Shown one piece after another: positions 31,180 through 40,873 of a DNA stretch of 64,000 bases. The position numbers were made by a program, and so were the translations under genes. The stretch comes from Stentor roeselii (Eukaryota > Ciliophora > Heterotrichea > Heterotrichida > Stentoridae). Location: the NCBI GenBank assembly GCA_006503475.1, contig RSEH01000122.1, positions 1-64,000 on the forward strand. Reading direction: 5' to 3'. The stretch's first letter is position 1, and every line of letters begins with the position of its first letter. The notes under the pieces were generated by a model that saw nothing but the letters and a program-made list of their open reading frames with translations, was not told where the DNA came from and made no database searches.

Positions 31180-32556
31180 ATGGAAACTCCTCTAGAGCTG
31201 AAACTAAACCTAGAGCACTACAAGAGAAGCACCATATGTGGAATAATCCTATTAGCATTGATATCATCATTCATCTGCATCGTGGTAGCCTTCACTTCAG
31301 CACCAAGTATCACGAGTGGTTCATCATTAAAATACGTTGAATGCGACCAAGGGCACCGTTTCCAGTGTTTTTTAAAGACCCACGAAAACAACACGATATT
31401 CTTCAAAGTCAATCTAAAAACCTACAACCAAATCTTCTACCTCATCGCAGAACCATTCAGCGAGTCCGATATTTCCAAGAAAGTGAACTACGACCTTAAA
31501 ATTGACTCAAGATCCGGAGAGGAAACATTAAAAACCTGGAAAAAAACCAACAAAACTTTAGATTTTTCCTGCGATGATGGAAAATGTGACACAGAGCTTT
31601 TGTTTTACATTCCTTTCATCAAGTACAAGTCCTACGTTGTCCAAGTGTCCATCATGGGGGAGATCCCAGTGGAAAGAATTGACTTTTCAATAAAGTTCAT
31701 CACTGAAGACTTTACCAAATTCTTTCTGGGTGTTAAGTCCTTCTTTTTAGCGATTTCTATCTTGAACCTCATCTTTTTCGCGATTGGCATGTATCAAGTC
31801 GGTTTCAAGCTCTGGCCTCGAGAGAGTTGTCTTGTCTTCGCCATGGGAATCAGTTTATTTGTGTTTAACGAGCCTTTTCTCGCTTTGACTCTGCAGAGGT
31901 TAACACCTGGGTGGTCTGGAGTTTCTGTTGTCTGCAACTCTCAGTTCGTTTGCATGGTTTTGGTATTTTGGTTCCTGGTTCTTCATAATGATATGCTGCA
32001 GTTGCCTTGGACTATCGTTTTTATTGTTGAGTCTATCGTTGTTTTCATCTTTTTTGTTTTGATGAATGTGGTTTACATGTATACCACTGTTGAACTCAAG
32101 TTTGACCCGTCTTTCAGCTGGCAACATGACCTTCCTCAAGCGAAAAAAAAGATTTTTATTGCGATTATTACGTTTTTAGTCATTTTTACCTTGTGGATCA
32201 TTGTTCTTGTTGTTCGAGCTCTGATTAAAATCAAGGAAAAATCTTTAAGACAGAGATTTTTAGTGGCTTCAGTTATTTTCATGCTTTTGGTTACCATTGT
32301 TTTGATTGGAGTTGGCGCTTTTCAGCCTATTCCTAGAAGTGGAGGTTTGATGCTTTTAACTGTGAGTTTGTACAATATTTACTTTACGGTTTTACTTTGG
32401 CTGCTGAGACCTTCTCGATCGGCTTTTAACTTGCATAAAGAGCAGGCAAATAGACAAAATGTTGATGATTCCACGGTTAAAGGAAACAATGCGATTGATT
32501 TAGCTGAGATCACAATAAATGATTTAAATCCAGGAAATACTTTTAATAAATTCTAG
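31180..32556 (+). CDS. Wntless/TMEM181-like eight-segment membrane protein
   Basis: 458 aa. A first membrane segment near residues 18-40 is followed by a lumenal domain of about 140 residues with three cysteines (DFSCDDGKCD among them), then seven segments between about 188 and 412. The motif FKLWPRESCLVFAMGISLFVF after the third segment and the overall plan fit the GOST superfamily (Wntless, TMEM181, GPR107 type), whose members have a GOLD-like lumenal domain and seven segments. They act in cargo transport between ER, Golgi and surface. The tail (DDSTVKGNNAIDLAEITIND) is short and polar. Which branch it belongs to cannot be told by eye. Confidence 0.6.
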   Translation: METPLELKLNLEHYKRSTICGIILLALISSFICIVVAFTSAPSITSGSSLKYVECDQGHRFQCFLKTHENNTIFFKVNLKTYNQIFYLIAEPFSESDISKKVNYDLKIDSRSGEETLKTWKKTNKTLDFSCDDGKCDTELLFYIPFIKYKSYVVQVSIMGEIPVERIDFSIKFITEDFTKFFLGVKSFFLAISILNLIFFAIGMYQVGFKLWPRESCLVFAMGISLFVFNEPFLALTLQRLTPGWSGVSVVCNSQFVCMVLVFWFLVLHNDMLQLPWTIVFIVESIVVFIFFVLMNVVYMYTTVELKFDPSFSWQHDLPQAKKKIFIAIITFLVIFTLWIIVLVVRALIKIKEKSLRQRFLVASVIFMLLVTIVLIGVGAFQPIPRSGGLMLLTVSLYNIYFTVLLWLLRPSRSAFNLHKEQANRQNVDDSTVKGNNAIDLAEITINDLNPGNTFNKF

Positions 32557-32937
32557 TTAAGGATTAATAGGATTCTGAAAAATTTTGAATTTTATATGAA
32601 TTAATTGAATTTTTTTTTTTAAGTTTCGATTTATCCTTTTTTGAATTTCAGGACTAGATAAAGTAGTAAAGTTATTAAAAAAAGATACTATTGTTTTCAG
32701 ATATATTAATATCGAATAACAAATAAACTGAGAAGAAAAAATAAAACAGTTAAATTAATTACTTGAGAGAATTGAGCTTATATTAAGTTTCAAGTTTTAG
32801 ACTCAAGTCTTAATAAAATTTCTTAGAAAACGATCTTGGCAGGGAAAAACTGAAATTAGTCTAATTTTTTCACAAAAGTAAAATTTTTAAATTCTAAACC
32901 AAATACTTCAAAAAATGATGGATTAATACCCATAAAT
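32557..32937. other. AT-rich spacer, no gene seen
   Basis: 381 bp with poly-T and poly-A tracts. It holds the 3' flank of the Wntless-like gene and the promoter of the first tandem membrane-protein gene. Base skew changes from GT-rich to AC-rich around 32700. Confidence 0.5.
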
Positions 32938-34269
32938 ATGAATCGTATCCTTTTCTCATTGTATTTAGTGACCTTTATAGTTTCTTTTTTCTTACAAATA
33001 TCTGCTCTCTTAACTCCTAGCTGGGTAGAGGTCGAAAGTGAAACATTCAGTTTAACAACGTGCATATCATGCAAAGGACTGAAAACGTCCTGGACATTTT
33101 CCTGCCTTGCACGAGAATCCTGCAAAAACAAAGAAGAAACTTGTTCAACCTACAACAATTTATTCAACTCAGGAAAACTTTTTATTTATTTACAAATTTT
33201 CTCAATATTCTGTGGTGTGATAGTCTTCGAAAAGCAGTTGTTGATGTTTTTTCATATTCCAATAGGAAACTTGTTATTTTTTTACATATTCAGCTTTCTG
33301 CACTGGTCCTCATCATTCTGCAGTCTCTTAGCATGGTTCATCTTAAGTTCGACTGAATACTCCTCAACATTAAAAGGTTCTAAACTGATAATCTCTTCCT
33401 TAATAATCAGTTTTATATCCTATTCATTCGCAGTGATTCCAATTTACAAGCAAAATCAACAAAATTTCATTTTGATTGAATTACAAAAACCTCTGATATG
33501 CAAAATTCATTCGAAGTTGATTTTGATTCTGGCGATAATATTTGGAGTGGCTTCGCTTTGTCTTATTTACGCAGGTGTTGTTCATCAGAACTGGGTAGTT
33601 TTCAAGGATTTCAAAGGAAATGCTTGGAAATGTGAGAACTGCCTTGACTTCAAAAATGCTGACTGGGTCTGTTCACAGCACTTTTTCTGTGAAATCGATG
33701 AAAAATCTGAAGAATGTAAAACTTTTAAAAGACTCAGTCGAGCTTCTGATGTTTTTTTTCCTCTTGAAACGATAAGTGTGCTTTTTTTGATTTTAAGTTT
33801 CCAGCCTGGCGCTGCATCTTTGAAATCAATGCACTATGGATGGAAGTATATAAGTCAAGTCTACATCACTATTGCTTTCCTGGCAAGTCTTTCTGGTACT
33901 TTGGCTTATGTTGGTATTACTGGCCTTTCAATTTCAGGGTCTTGTGATGAAAACGCTTGTGCTGATGGTGGCTTTGTTTTCATTTTGATTAGCAACTTTT
34001 TTATTGCTGGGTATTGGGTTTTGGACTTTACTGCAAGGAAGAAAGTCCAAGTTTCCAAGTTTTTTATTTCACCGAAAGATTATTGTTCAACTGATAGAAG
34101 AGAATTAGTTGTTGAGGATGAACCACATGTTGAAAGTGAAAATTCGGAAAATGATCAGCAAGACTCAGAGGTCCCGAGCAGAAGAAGCTCAGCTTCACAG
34201 CTGCTGAAGTTCAATACTCCCAACCCTGAATATGAAGAGCCGATTAACGAGCAAGTAAATAATTATTAA
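32938..34269 (+). CDS. Eight-segment membrane protein, tandem copy 1
   Basis: 443 aa made of two similar halves, each with four membrane segments. Half one: a segment at 5-25, then an outer loop with W28, C42, C45, W52, C56 and C62, then three segments. Half two: a segment at about 188-208, then a loop with the same W...C-x2-C...W-x-C...C order (HQNWVVF, KCENCLDF, DWVCSQHFFCEI), then three segments to about 365. The W and paired cysteines of the loop recall claudin/PMP22-type proteins, though I claim only the topology. The tail is acidic with an RRSSASQLLKF-NTPNPEY motif kept in the next gene. Function unknown. Confidence 0.7.
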   Translation: MNRILFSLYLVTFIVSFFLQISALLTPSWVEVESETFSLTTCISCKGLKTSWTFSCLARESCKNKEETCSTYNNLFNSGKLFIYLQIFSIFCGVIVFEKQLLMFFHIPIGNLLFFYIFSFLHWSSSFCSLLAWFILSSTEYSSTLKGSKLIISSLIISFISYSFAVIPIYKQNQQNFILIELQKPLICKIHSKLILILAIIFGVASLCLIYAGVVHQNWVVFKDFKGNAWKCENCLDFKNADWVCSQHFFCEIDEKSEECKTFKRLSRASDVFFPLETISVLFLILSFQPGAASLKSMHYGWKYISQVYITIAFLASLSGTLAYVGITGLSISGSCDENACADGGFVFILISNFFIAGYWVLDFTARKKVQVSKFFISPKDYCSTDRRELVVEDEPHVESENSENDQQDSEVPSRRSSASQLLKFNTPNPEYEEPINEQVNNY

Positions 34270-34384
34270 GTGCTTAACTCAAATCATGTAAATCTGAATT
34301 AATTTAATTAAGTTGCCAGGTTTAGTCATTTTCTGAAAACTCTTTCATATCAATTCATAATAAATAGATAAAAGTATCTAATAA

Positions 34385-35752
34385 ATGAGAAAATGTTATT
34401 TATCATTCTTTCTCTTACTCTACCTAACTTGCCTCAGTCTTCAGCTCGCATCAATTCTTACCTCTAAATGGGCCTCTTACAATCAGGAAGATTTCAGCAT
34501 CACCCACTGCTCTTCCTGTGAAGGTCTAAAATCGTCCTGGACTATTGAATGTCTTGCTCGAGAAGTTTGTGAAAAAGACTCAGAAAATTGTTCATCCTTA
34601 ACAAATTATTTCAATGCAGGTCGAATTTTCACTTATCTTCAAATTTTTTCAATGTTTTTCTGTGTCTTGATTATGGAAAAACTGTTCTTGACGATTACTT
34701 CAAGTCCTTCTGGATCTCTTTTGTTTTTTCAAGTTTTTTCAGTTTGTCATCTGGGGTCTCAGGTGGCTGCTCTGATAACTTGGTTTTCAATTACTTCTGC
34801 TGACTTTTCATCTTGTTTGGTTGGTGTTAGCCTTTCGATTTCTGCAATTTTTATCAGCTTTTTCGCTGCTGTCATATCAAACTGGGCTCTTTTCAAGGGG
34901 AAGAATGAGGAGGAGATGCCTGTTATTTATGAAGAAGGAAAACTTTGTGGAATTAATGCAAGAATTCATTTGTTGATTGGGTTGATACTTGGGATTATGG
35001 CTTTAGCGCTTATTTTTAATGGGATTACTAATGAAAACTGGATTATTGGAAATGATTTTGAAGGGAGTCTTAGTCGGTGCAAAGATTGCTTATCTGTAAA
35101 ATGGATGAACTGGGACTGTGTTCAAGGTTTCGAATGTGAAATCAACTCCAATTCAAAAGACTGTAAAACATTCCAAGACATCTCAAAAAGTATAAAATTC
35201 TTCTCTCCCCTGATAACTCTTTCAGTACTTTTTCTAATGCTTAGCTTTCAACAAGGAGCAGCGTGTTTAATTTCTTATCAATACGGATGGACTTTCATGG
35301 GTCAGGTAATAAAAATTTAGGTTTACGTCTTCTTGGCTCTGCTTTTTGACTTGTCTGCGACTCTGGTCTTCGCATTGATAAGTGGGGTGAAAATTGCTGG
35401 GGACTGTGAAGATGAATTATGTGGCGGAAACGGTTTTATTGTTATTTTTGTAAGCAACTTGTTTATTTTAGCTTATTTAGCGATTTACTCAGTTGTCAGG
35501 CCGAGAATCACCAACATCAAGTTCTTCAGTGTCACAACTTTTGATAAAACTATGAATGTCACAGGAAGAAGAGATTCTTTGTATAATGCACAACTGGATC
35601 TAAGAGGGAATAAAGTGATGCATGAAGTGCCTGATTCGAATTTTAGTGAAATGGAATTACAAGAAACTAGCAGAAGGGGAAGTTCTGCAGAGCTAGTTAA
35701 GTACAACACGATGAATCCTGAGTATGCGAATTTACCTCCGATACCGAAATAA
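34385..35752 (+). CDS. Eight-segment membrane protein, tandem copy 2
   Basis: 450 aa after removing a 15-nt intron (35306-35320). It is a clear paralogue of the preceding gene: HCSSCEGLKSSWTIECLARE against TCISCKGLKTSWTFSCLARE, and GQVYVFLALLFDLSATLVF against SQVYITIAFLASLSGTLAY. The same C-terminal motif returns (RRGSSAELVKYNTMNPEY). The duplicated half-and-half plan is also kept, so the internal duplication is older than the tandem one. Copy 1 has no intron at the matching place: its Q-V codons are contiguous. An intron was therefore lost or gained after duplication. Confidence 0.75.
35306..35320 (+). other. 15-nt intron, absent from the tandem paralogue
   Basis: GTAATAAAAATTTAG ends in an in-frame TAG; splicing joins G-Q to V-Y-V-F-L. 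A at intron position 10. The paralogue at 32938-34269 reads S-Q-V-Y-I without interruption. Confidence 0.85.
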
Positions 35753-35859
35753 ATCTAGGCTTAATTTCAAAGATCACTTAAAATTTTAGTTTCTTTCCAA
35801 AAGCTTCAAAAAAATTTATTAAACCATTTGAAAAACCATCGAAATCATCATTATTATTT

Positions 35860-36044
35860 TCCATCTAAATCTTCAAACCAATCCATAAAAATCATCAAAA
35901 CAACCATCTAAATCCTCATAATTTTTTCAACTTCCCATCTAAAATCTTCAACCCAATCCAAAAAAACCATCTAAATCACCATTTCTTCAACTCCATCTAA
36001 ATCTTCAAACCAATTTCTAAAAACCATCTGAACACCATCTAAAC
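35860..36044 (+). repeat. Degenerate CCATCTAAA repeat spacer
   Basis: The 35753-36130 spacer has no gene but is built from loosely repeated A/C/T words. CCATCT followed by AAA or a near variant occurs seven times (about 35860, 35904, 35934, 35967, 35992, 36024, 36034), often with TTCAAACCAAT between. It is almost free of G on this strand, following directly on a GT-to-AC change near 35790. Confidence 0.65.
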
Positions 36045-36130
36045 TCATCATTACTTCTTCCAAATACCTTCAAACTAAATTCTGATTCAATCCTGACTCA
36101 TAAAAAAAAATCCAATTGAAATAATTGCAA

Positions 36131-38017
36131 ATGTCAGCAAGTCCTTCCGGACTCTTAAGATCCACATCCCCAGATTTTTTCCTTCCATCCTGCCACAAGG
36201 AACTAATGTCTCTTTACTCAAGCTGGAACACTTTTTCGCCCCGTCTTCGAAGTCGGACCTACAAACGCGACGCTGCAGGTCTGATCGTTTCATGGTTGAA
36301 AGGCAAGCTCAAGAAGCGACTTTGGCGCTGGCGACTGAATGTGAGCCGTGGACATTTCTCTCGATTAGATCTTTCCTTTCGAGTGAAACAGCCTTCTTCC
36401 TTCATCCAGAGAAGGGTTTACCTTGAATTGCAAATTAACAGAAACCTGATTCAAAGGAAACTTGTTCAAAAAAGCAAAAAACCTTCAAAAATTAACCTTT
36501 CGGTTCAAAGTAAAGGATTCAAACAACTTGTCAAGAAAGGTAGACTCACTGTCAGTCAGGAAATTGAAATCAAGAGAAAATCGATTGAAAGAATGAAAAA
36601 AATTTTGAAATTTTTGATTTTTAAACGATTTTTAGCTGGTTTTTATGAACTTTTATTTGTTTTTAGAAGAAGTCTTGTTGCTAGAGAAATGAAAAGATGT
36701 CTCACTCGAAGGGTCAAAAGAAAACTTTCAGGTTTTTTCAAGGGGTTGAAAGAGTTGGCCACTGTCAACACTTTTGAGATTTTCAAGATTTTTTCAAGGA
36801 AAATCGAAAGAAAAGTAGAAAAAATCGAATCTGTCGATTTTTCACCAAATGAAAATAAAGGCCCGGCGATGCTGAGTCCAAAAAGCCTGGCCAACAAGAC
36901 AAATTCTTCTAGTTTTTTAGAGTTTTCCACAAATGACAACCAGTCAAAACAGCTGAATTTCGACCTTTCACCCATCCCCTGGGGTAAGAAAACAACTCTT
37001 TTTACAAATGAAAACGTATCTCGTCTTGCAATTCATCTTCAAAAAGCAATCCAGGGCCGAAAACGATCAATTTTACAAGAATTTCATTTTTTGTCGAAAT
37101 CTGCTAAAAATTTCCACATTTTTCAGAAAAACCTAAAAACCTTCCAGAGATATCTGAAAGTTTCAGCTTTTCGCTTAATTAAAACCCGAGCAGCAGGTAA
37201 AAAATTAATCAAATCTTTGACCAAGCTGGTAAAAAATCATCAAAAACAAGTTTTCGAACGTGTTAAAAAATCTTATTTTCTATTGAAAAATCTTGGAAAA
37301 CTATCGAAAACAATGACACACTTCACAAAACTTATAAAACAAAAGTACTTCTTCCGTCTTCTCCCAAGAAAAGTAATTTCAAGGAATTCAAACAAACTGA
37401 CTCTTTTAGCCTTCGCTTTAAAAATGCACATCACGACTTACCTGAAGTCAATATTCAGCGAGTTTCACAGATATACCCGCGAAGAGAAAATTCTAAGCAC
37501 TGAAAAAAGAACTCAAAAATTAAACCAAGTCTTTAAAGTGCTTCAAACATGGAGACAAAGCTGCAAAAAGAAGATTTTCCAGAAAATCATGAAAACCTTG
37601 AAAGACTTGGAGTTTCTCACATCAGCTGTCAAGTTATGCAATGATAATCGAGCTGCTATGTTAAAGTTTCGAACTTTTCAGCAGTGGAAGGGTTTAAAAC
37701 GGAGAAATATGAACTTTTGCAGAGCTTTCGAACTTTTAGGACAATTTTTGATTGTGAAGAAAACTGAAACTTTCAATTTGATGAACCTTCCTCATCCTTT
37801 AAACTTTTACAAGAGTTCGAAATACAGAATTCTCTCAAGTATTGTCAGGGTTATGATGAAAAAGAAGGACTTTGAACTGATAAAAGGGTTTATTGAGTGG
37901 AAACGAAAAAGAATGTACATCAAAATATTAAGAATTTCTGTTATTTTTAACAAAATTTATGTCGTCAACTTGCTGGACTCATGGCAAGCTGTCCGTCATT
38001 GGAGAGTAGATAATTAA
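36131..38017 (+). CDS. Basic coil protein with W/F motifs, paralogue A
   Basis: 628 aa from ATG at 36131. Very rich in Lys, Arg, Phe and Leu; long helices are punctuated by aromatic pairs such as FRTFQQWKGLKRRNMNF and LQTWRQSCKKKIF. This spacing of W and F in basic helices is like Sfi1-type centrin-binding repeats, but I did not establish a regular period. The N-terminal block KRDAAGLIVSWLKGKLKK, RLWRWRLNVSRG is shared with the gene at 53327 (RLDAAMLIVGRIRKFIYK, HFHIWRLAAGR), so the two are paralogues. In heterotrichs centrin and Sfi1-like scaffolds form contractile myonemes; a link is inference only. Confidence 0.55.
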   Translation: MSASPSGLLRSTSPDFFLPSCHKELMSLYSSWNTFSPRLRSRTYKRDAAGLIVSWLKGKLKKRLWRWRLNVSRGHFSRLDLSFRVKQPSSFIQRRVYLELQINRNLIQRKLVQKSKKPSKINLSVQSKGFKQLVKKGRLTVSQEIEIKRKSIERMKKILKFLIFKRFLAGFYELLFVFRRSLVAREMKRCLTRRVKRKLSGFFKGLKELATVNTFEIFKIFSRKIERKVEKIESVDFSPNENKGPAMLSPKSLANKTNSSSFLEFSTNDNQSKQLNFDLSPIPWGKKTTLFTNENVSRLAIHLQKAIQGRKRSILQEFHFLSKSAKNFHIFQKNLKTFQRYLKVSAFRLIKTRAAGKKLIKSLTKLVKNHQKQVFERVKKSYFLLKNLGKLSKTMTHFTKLIKQKYFFRLLPRKVISRNSNKLTLLAFALKMHITTYLKSIFSEFHRYTREEKILSTEKRTQKLNQVFKVLQTWRQSCKKKIFQKIMKTLKDLEFLTSAVKLCNDNRAAMLKFRTFQQWKGLKRRNMNFCRAFELLGQFLIVKKTETFNLMNLPHPLNFYKSSKYRILSSIVRVMMKKKDFELIKGFIEWKRKRMYIKILRISVIFNKIYVVNLLDSWQAVRHWRVDN

Positions 38018-38090
38018 ACAATTAGCTGAAACTTTCTTATTACTTCTACAAGTTCCTATTTAATCTCTTAAACATCTAACAATTACCAAA

Positions 38091-39260
38091 ATGGTATCAC
38101 GGGTCTACCTAGAGCTAAACTTCTCAGAAGAACGTAAAATCAATTTTCTTCGACCCCAAAACCAAAAACTTTCAAAACCTGATTCAAAGCAAGACTCAAA
38201 ACCCTTAAAAAACCTTTCCGTAACTCCAAAAGACTCAGAAGTCCCAAACCTTCCAAAGCCTTCTCAAAAGTACTTCGAAGTCCGTCGAATTTCCTACCAA
38301 ACAATCCGAACCAAAACCCGAACAGAGCTTCCCTCAACAATTCCCCGTCCTTTAAGTATAAAATCCGAGCGAAACTGTTCAATCTCTCCAAAAAAACTTC
38401 ACATAAAGCGATTTAATTCTTCAAAAACAAGCGACTTTGAAGACATCGAAGCAATTCCATCAACACCCAGTCGAACTTATTACAATGAGAGGTTAATCTG
38501 GAAAAAGCGAAAAGAGAAAAGTCTTCCATTATGCATCATCAACTTCAATGGAGTCATCGGAGACCACAGTCGACTTTTTGAATATGGGGAAAATGAGAAG
38601 TTTCGAATGGTGGAAGGCAGCAGGTCAGGCCTTCGTCTTTTGTCCAGTGATTTTTTCGTTGTAGTCGTCAGCTGGTCCAACCGCGAAGCGACCCGATCGT
38701 TGATAAGAGTCTTTGACGAGCAGGATGTTGAATTTGACGCTTTGTATATTGTTAGACATCGAAGGTTGAAGCATCGCTTTAGACATAATTACGCTCAAAT
38801 TTTTAGTGATTTTTCAGTTGAAGATATGAGAAGTGCTTTACTTGTCACTTCTTTGACTCTTAGTAGAGAAGAAATTATTGAAAGACAAGGAGCTGAACTT
38901 TTTTATGAAGATTGTTTAAGTGGAAGCAATAGGATTACTACTGTTGGATTTCCACCTTTTTGTAAAGATTTTCAAGGGTTTCCTTTGTGTGTCTTGGTAC
39001 CCCATTGCTCGGTCTCTGAGGAAAGAATTAATTTTATGGAGTTTGCGAGATTTCTTTCGGCTGTTAAGGCGAAGTGTGAAGGAAATTTGGCTCAGGCGGA
39101 CTTTGATGGAGAAGTTGCTTTACCTTGTGAACATGATGACTTGCCGTTGATCCCTGGAAAGCCGATGACCGGTTCAGGCATCAGATACCTGATCTATACA
39201 TTCTGCAAAAGCAGGAAAAAACGACCTCCGATAATGAGAAAATCTTCTAAGTTTAAATAA
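38091..39260 (+). CDS. Degenerate HAD/FCP1-like protein, probably inactive
   Basis: 389 aa. The first 135 residues are basic and disordered. From about residue 143 the order is that of NIF/FCP1-type HAD phosphatases: a strand ending in CIINFNGVIGDH where D-x-D-G is expected, then GLRLLSSDFFVVVVSWSNRE like the motif II region. The catalytic Asp pair appears as N-x-N, so phosphatase activity is unlikely; a binding or scaffold role is possible. The fold assignment rests on the strand pattern and is moderate at best. The gene ends 25 nt before the lysozyme gene on the same strand. Confidence 0.4.
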   Translation: MVSRVYLELNFSEERKINFLRPQNQKLSKPDSKQDSKPLKNLSVTPKDSEVPNLPKPSQKYFEVRRISYQTIRTKTRTELPSTIPRPLSIKSERNCSISPKKLHIKRFNSSKTSDFEDIEAIPSTPSRTYYNERLIWKKRKEKSLPLCIINFNGVIGDHSRLFEYGENEKFRMVEGSRSGLRLLSSDFFVVVVSWSNREATRSLIRVFDEQDVEFDALYIVRHRRLKHRFRHNYAQIFSDFSVEDMRSALLVTSLTLSREEIIERQGAELFYEDCLSGSNRITTVGFPPFCKDFQGFPLCVLVPHCSVSEERINFMEFARFLSAVKAKCEGNLAQADFDGEVALPCEHDDLPLIPGKPMTGSGIRYLIYTFCKSRKKRPPIMRKSSKFK

Positions 39261-39285
39261 TGTAAAATGCTCAACTGGTGAATAA

Positions 39286-39906
39286 ATGGCAAGGCTTTTA
39301 ATTGCTCTTAGTTTGATACTTACCCCATCCCTCGCGACATTAGGAGTGGACGTGTCCCAGTACACAAGTGTATTTTCATGCTTAAAATCAAGCGGATACA
39401 CTTTTGCAATAGTGAGAGGTTATCAAAGTTCAGGCAATGTAGACCCTAATGTTGTCGCCAACATAAAAAATGCCCGAGCAGCAGGAATGGCAAACGTAGA
39501 CGTTTATCTCTTCCCTTGTGTGCCTTGCGGTAACCCATCAGGCCAAGCAACATCCTTAGTGAATGCGATAAAAGGTCAGAACTACGGAATGGTCTGGGTA
39601 GATATCGAGAACTATGCTTGGAGCTCGAACCTGGCTTCAAACCAAAATTTCATCACATCAATGGTGAACCAGCTGAAGAGTCTCGGCCAGACAGTCGGGA
39701 TTTATTCAAGTTATTACAACTGGCAAAGCATTGTTGGACTAAGTTGGACTGGAGTTTCTTCTTGTCCTCTGTGGTACGCTCATTATGACAACAACCCTTC
39801 TTTCAGTGATTTCACTGCTTTCGGAGGATGGAGTCACCCTAGCATCAAACAATACGCAGGAGATAAGACTGTCTGTGGAGCAGGAGTTGACCTAAACTTT
39901 TACTAG
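39286..39906 (+). CDS. Secreted GH25 lysozyme
   Basis: 206 aa with a signal peptide (residues 1-17) followed directly by LGVDVSQ, with Asp22. The catalytic pair D-x-E is at residues 106-108 in WVDIENY, and KQYAGDKTVCGAGVDLNFY closes the barrel. This is the layout of family 25 lysozymes of Entamoeba, Dictyostelium and nematodes, which cut peptidoglycan. In a bacterivorous ciliate the natural place is the food vacuole or lysosome. All key residues are present, so activity is expected. GH25 enzymes in eukaryotes are often explained by old bacterial transfer; codon use here looks like the neighbours'. Confidence 0.88.
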   Translation: MARLLIALSLILTPSLATLGVDVSQYTSVFSCLKSSGYTFAIVRGYQSSGNVDPNVVANIKNARAAGMANVDVYLFPCVPCGNPSGQATSLVNAIKGQNYGMVWVDIENYAWSSNLASNQNFITSMVNQLKSLGQTVGIYSSYYNWQSIVGLSWTGVSSCPLWYAHYDNNPSFSDFTAFGGWSHPSIKQYAGDKTVCGAGVDLNFY

Positions 39907-39927
39907 GTAGATAGTTAACGAATTTTA

Positions 39928-40815
39928 TTAATCTTCTTCATGGTCTTGATGGGAGTAGGAAAAGGCTGACACTGATTTGTTTAAAATGTCTAAAAATCGA
40001 TCTGGGGACTCTGAGGCTTTGTTTGAGATTTTTATTTGCTTTTCGTCGGATGACTGGCTTTTTAATAAGAACAACTTGTCGTTAAAGTCTCGTTTTTGAT
40101 ATTTTATTTTGAAATCCACCCAATTATTTGCTGTCTTACAGAAAAAAATGTAGAGATCTTTTGTTATTTTTAGAGTTGAATGGAAGTCGAATTTTAATTC
40201 AAGTATCAAGTTTTCGATTTTAGGGAAAAGTTGATTGAACTTGACTTGTTTCAACAGTTTTAGCTTTTTGGAATCTTTGTTTTCTAAAAAACATTTTACT
40301 GTTAAATCATCTGATGACTGTTGAATGAACAAACTGATATCACCCAGCCAGATGCAATCTTCTACATTGTGGATTTTTAAGTAAGTCTCTTTTTCTACCG
40401 TATGGAAAAAGTTACTTTCAAGGAAACTCTTCGAGATCAAACGCGGCTTCTTCAAGAAATCTTGAAAAATCTTACTTGAAATGTATTTCAATATTTCTGA
40501 AGTCTTTTTCGAGATTTCTTCTAAAACTTGCACTAGGCTTATTGCAGTGACATCAAAGTTGAACTTACCTTGTTTGTCATACCTAAAATTTTCTACATTC
40601 AGTTCATTGAACACTTTTTTAGAGAGTCCAGAATATCCCTTGTTTTTCAAAGAGATAGTGATGAAAATATTTTCATTGGAATTAATGAAAGTAGTAAAGC
40701 GAATTGAATTTATTTCCTCTTCAGGAAGTTGATGTAATCCTTGTCCGATCTTAAAAAATTCTATGTCTTTTTCTATGTAGAATCCAAGAAGCTGATTAAT
40801 GAGAAGTTCACTCAT
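39928..40815 (-). CDS. 295-aa protein, unknown
   Basis: Single exon. It reads as a mixed alpha/beta protein with many Phe, Leu and Lys residues (FITISLKNKGYSGLSKKVF, FKIKYQKRDFNDKLFLLK) and a short acidic C-terminus (HQDHEED). There is no signal peptide, membrane span or recognised motif. It ends 21 nt from the converging lysozyme gene, and its ATG is 58 nt from the stop of the Ig-like gene upstream on the same strand. Confidence 0.6.
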   Translation of the reverse strand: MSELLINQLLGFYIEKDIEFFKIGQGLHQLPEEEINSIRFTTFINSNENIFITISLKNKGYSGLSKKVFNELNVENFRYDKQGKFNFDVTAISLVQVLEEISKKTSEILKYISSKIFQDFLKKPRLISKSFLESNFFHTVEKETYLKIHNVEDCIWLGDISLFIQQSSDDLTVKCFLENKDSKKLKLLKQVKFNQLFPKIENLILELKFDFHSTLKITKDLYIFFCKTANNWVDFKIKYQKRDFNDKLFLLKSQSSDEKQIKISNKASESPDRFLDILNKSVSAFSYSHQDHEED

Positions 40816-40873
40816 ATTTATTACCTTGTGAAGAATATCTTATTCAAAATCACTTTCAGTGAATGTTAAACAT

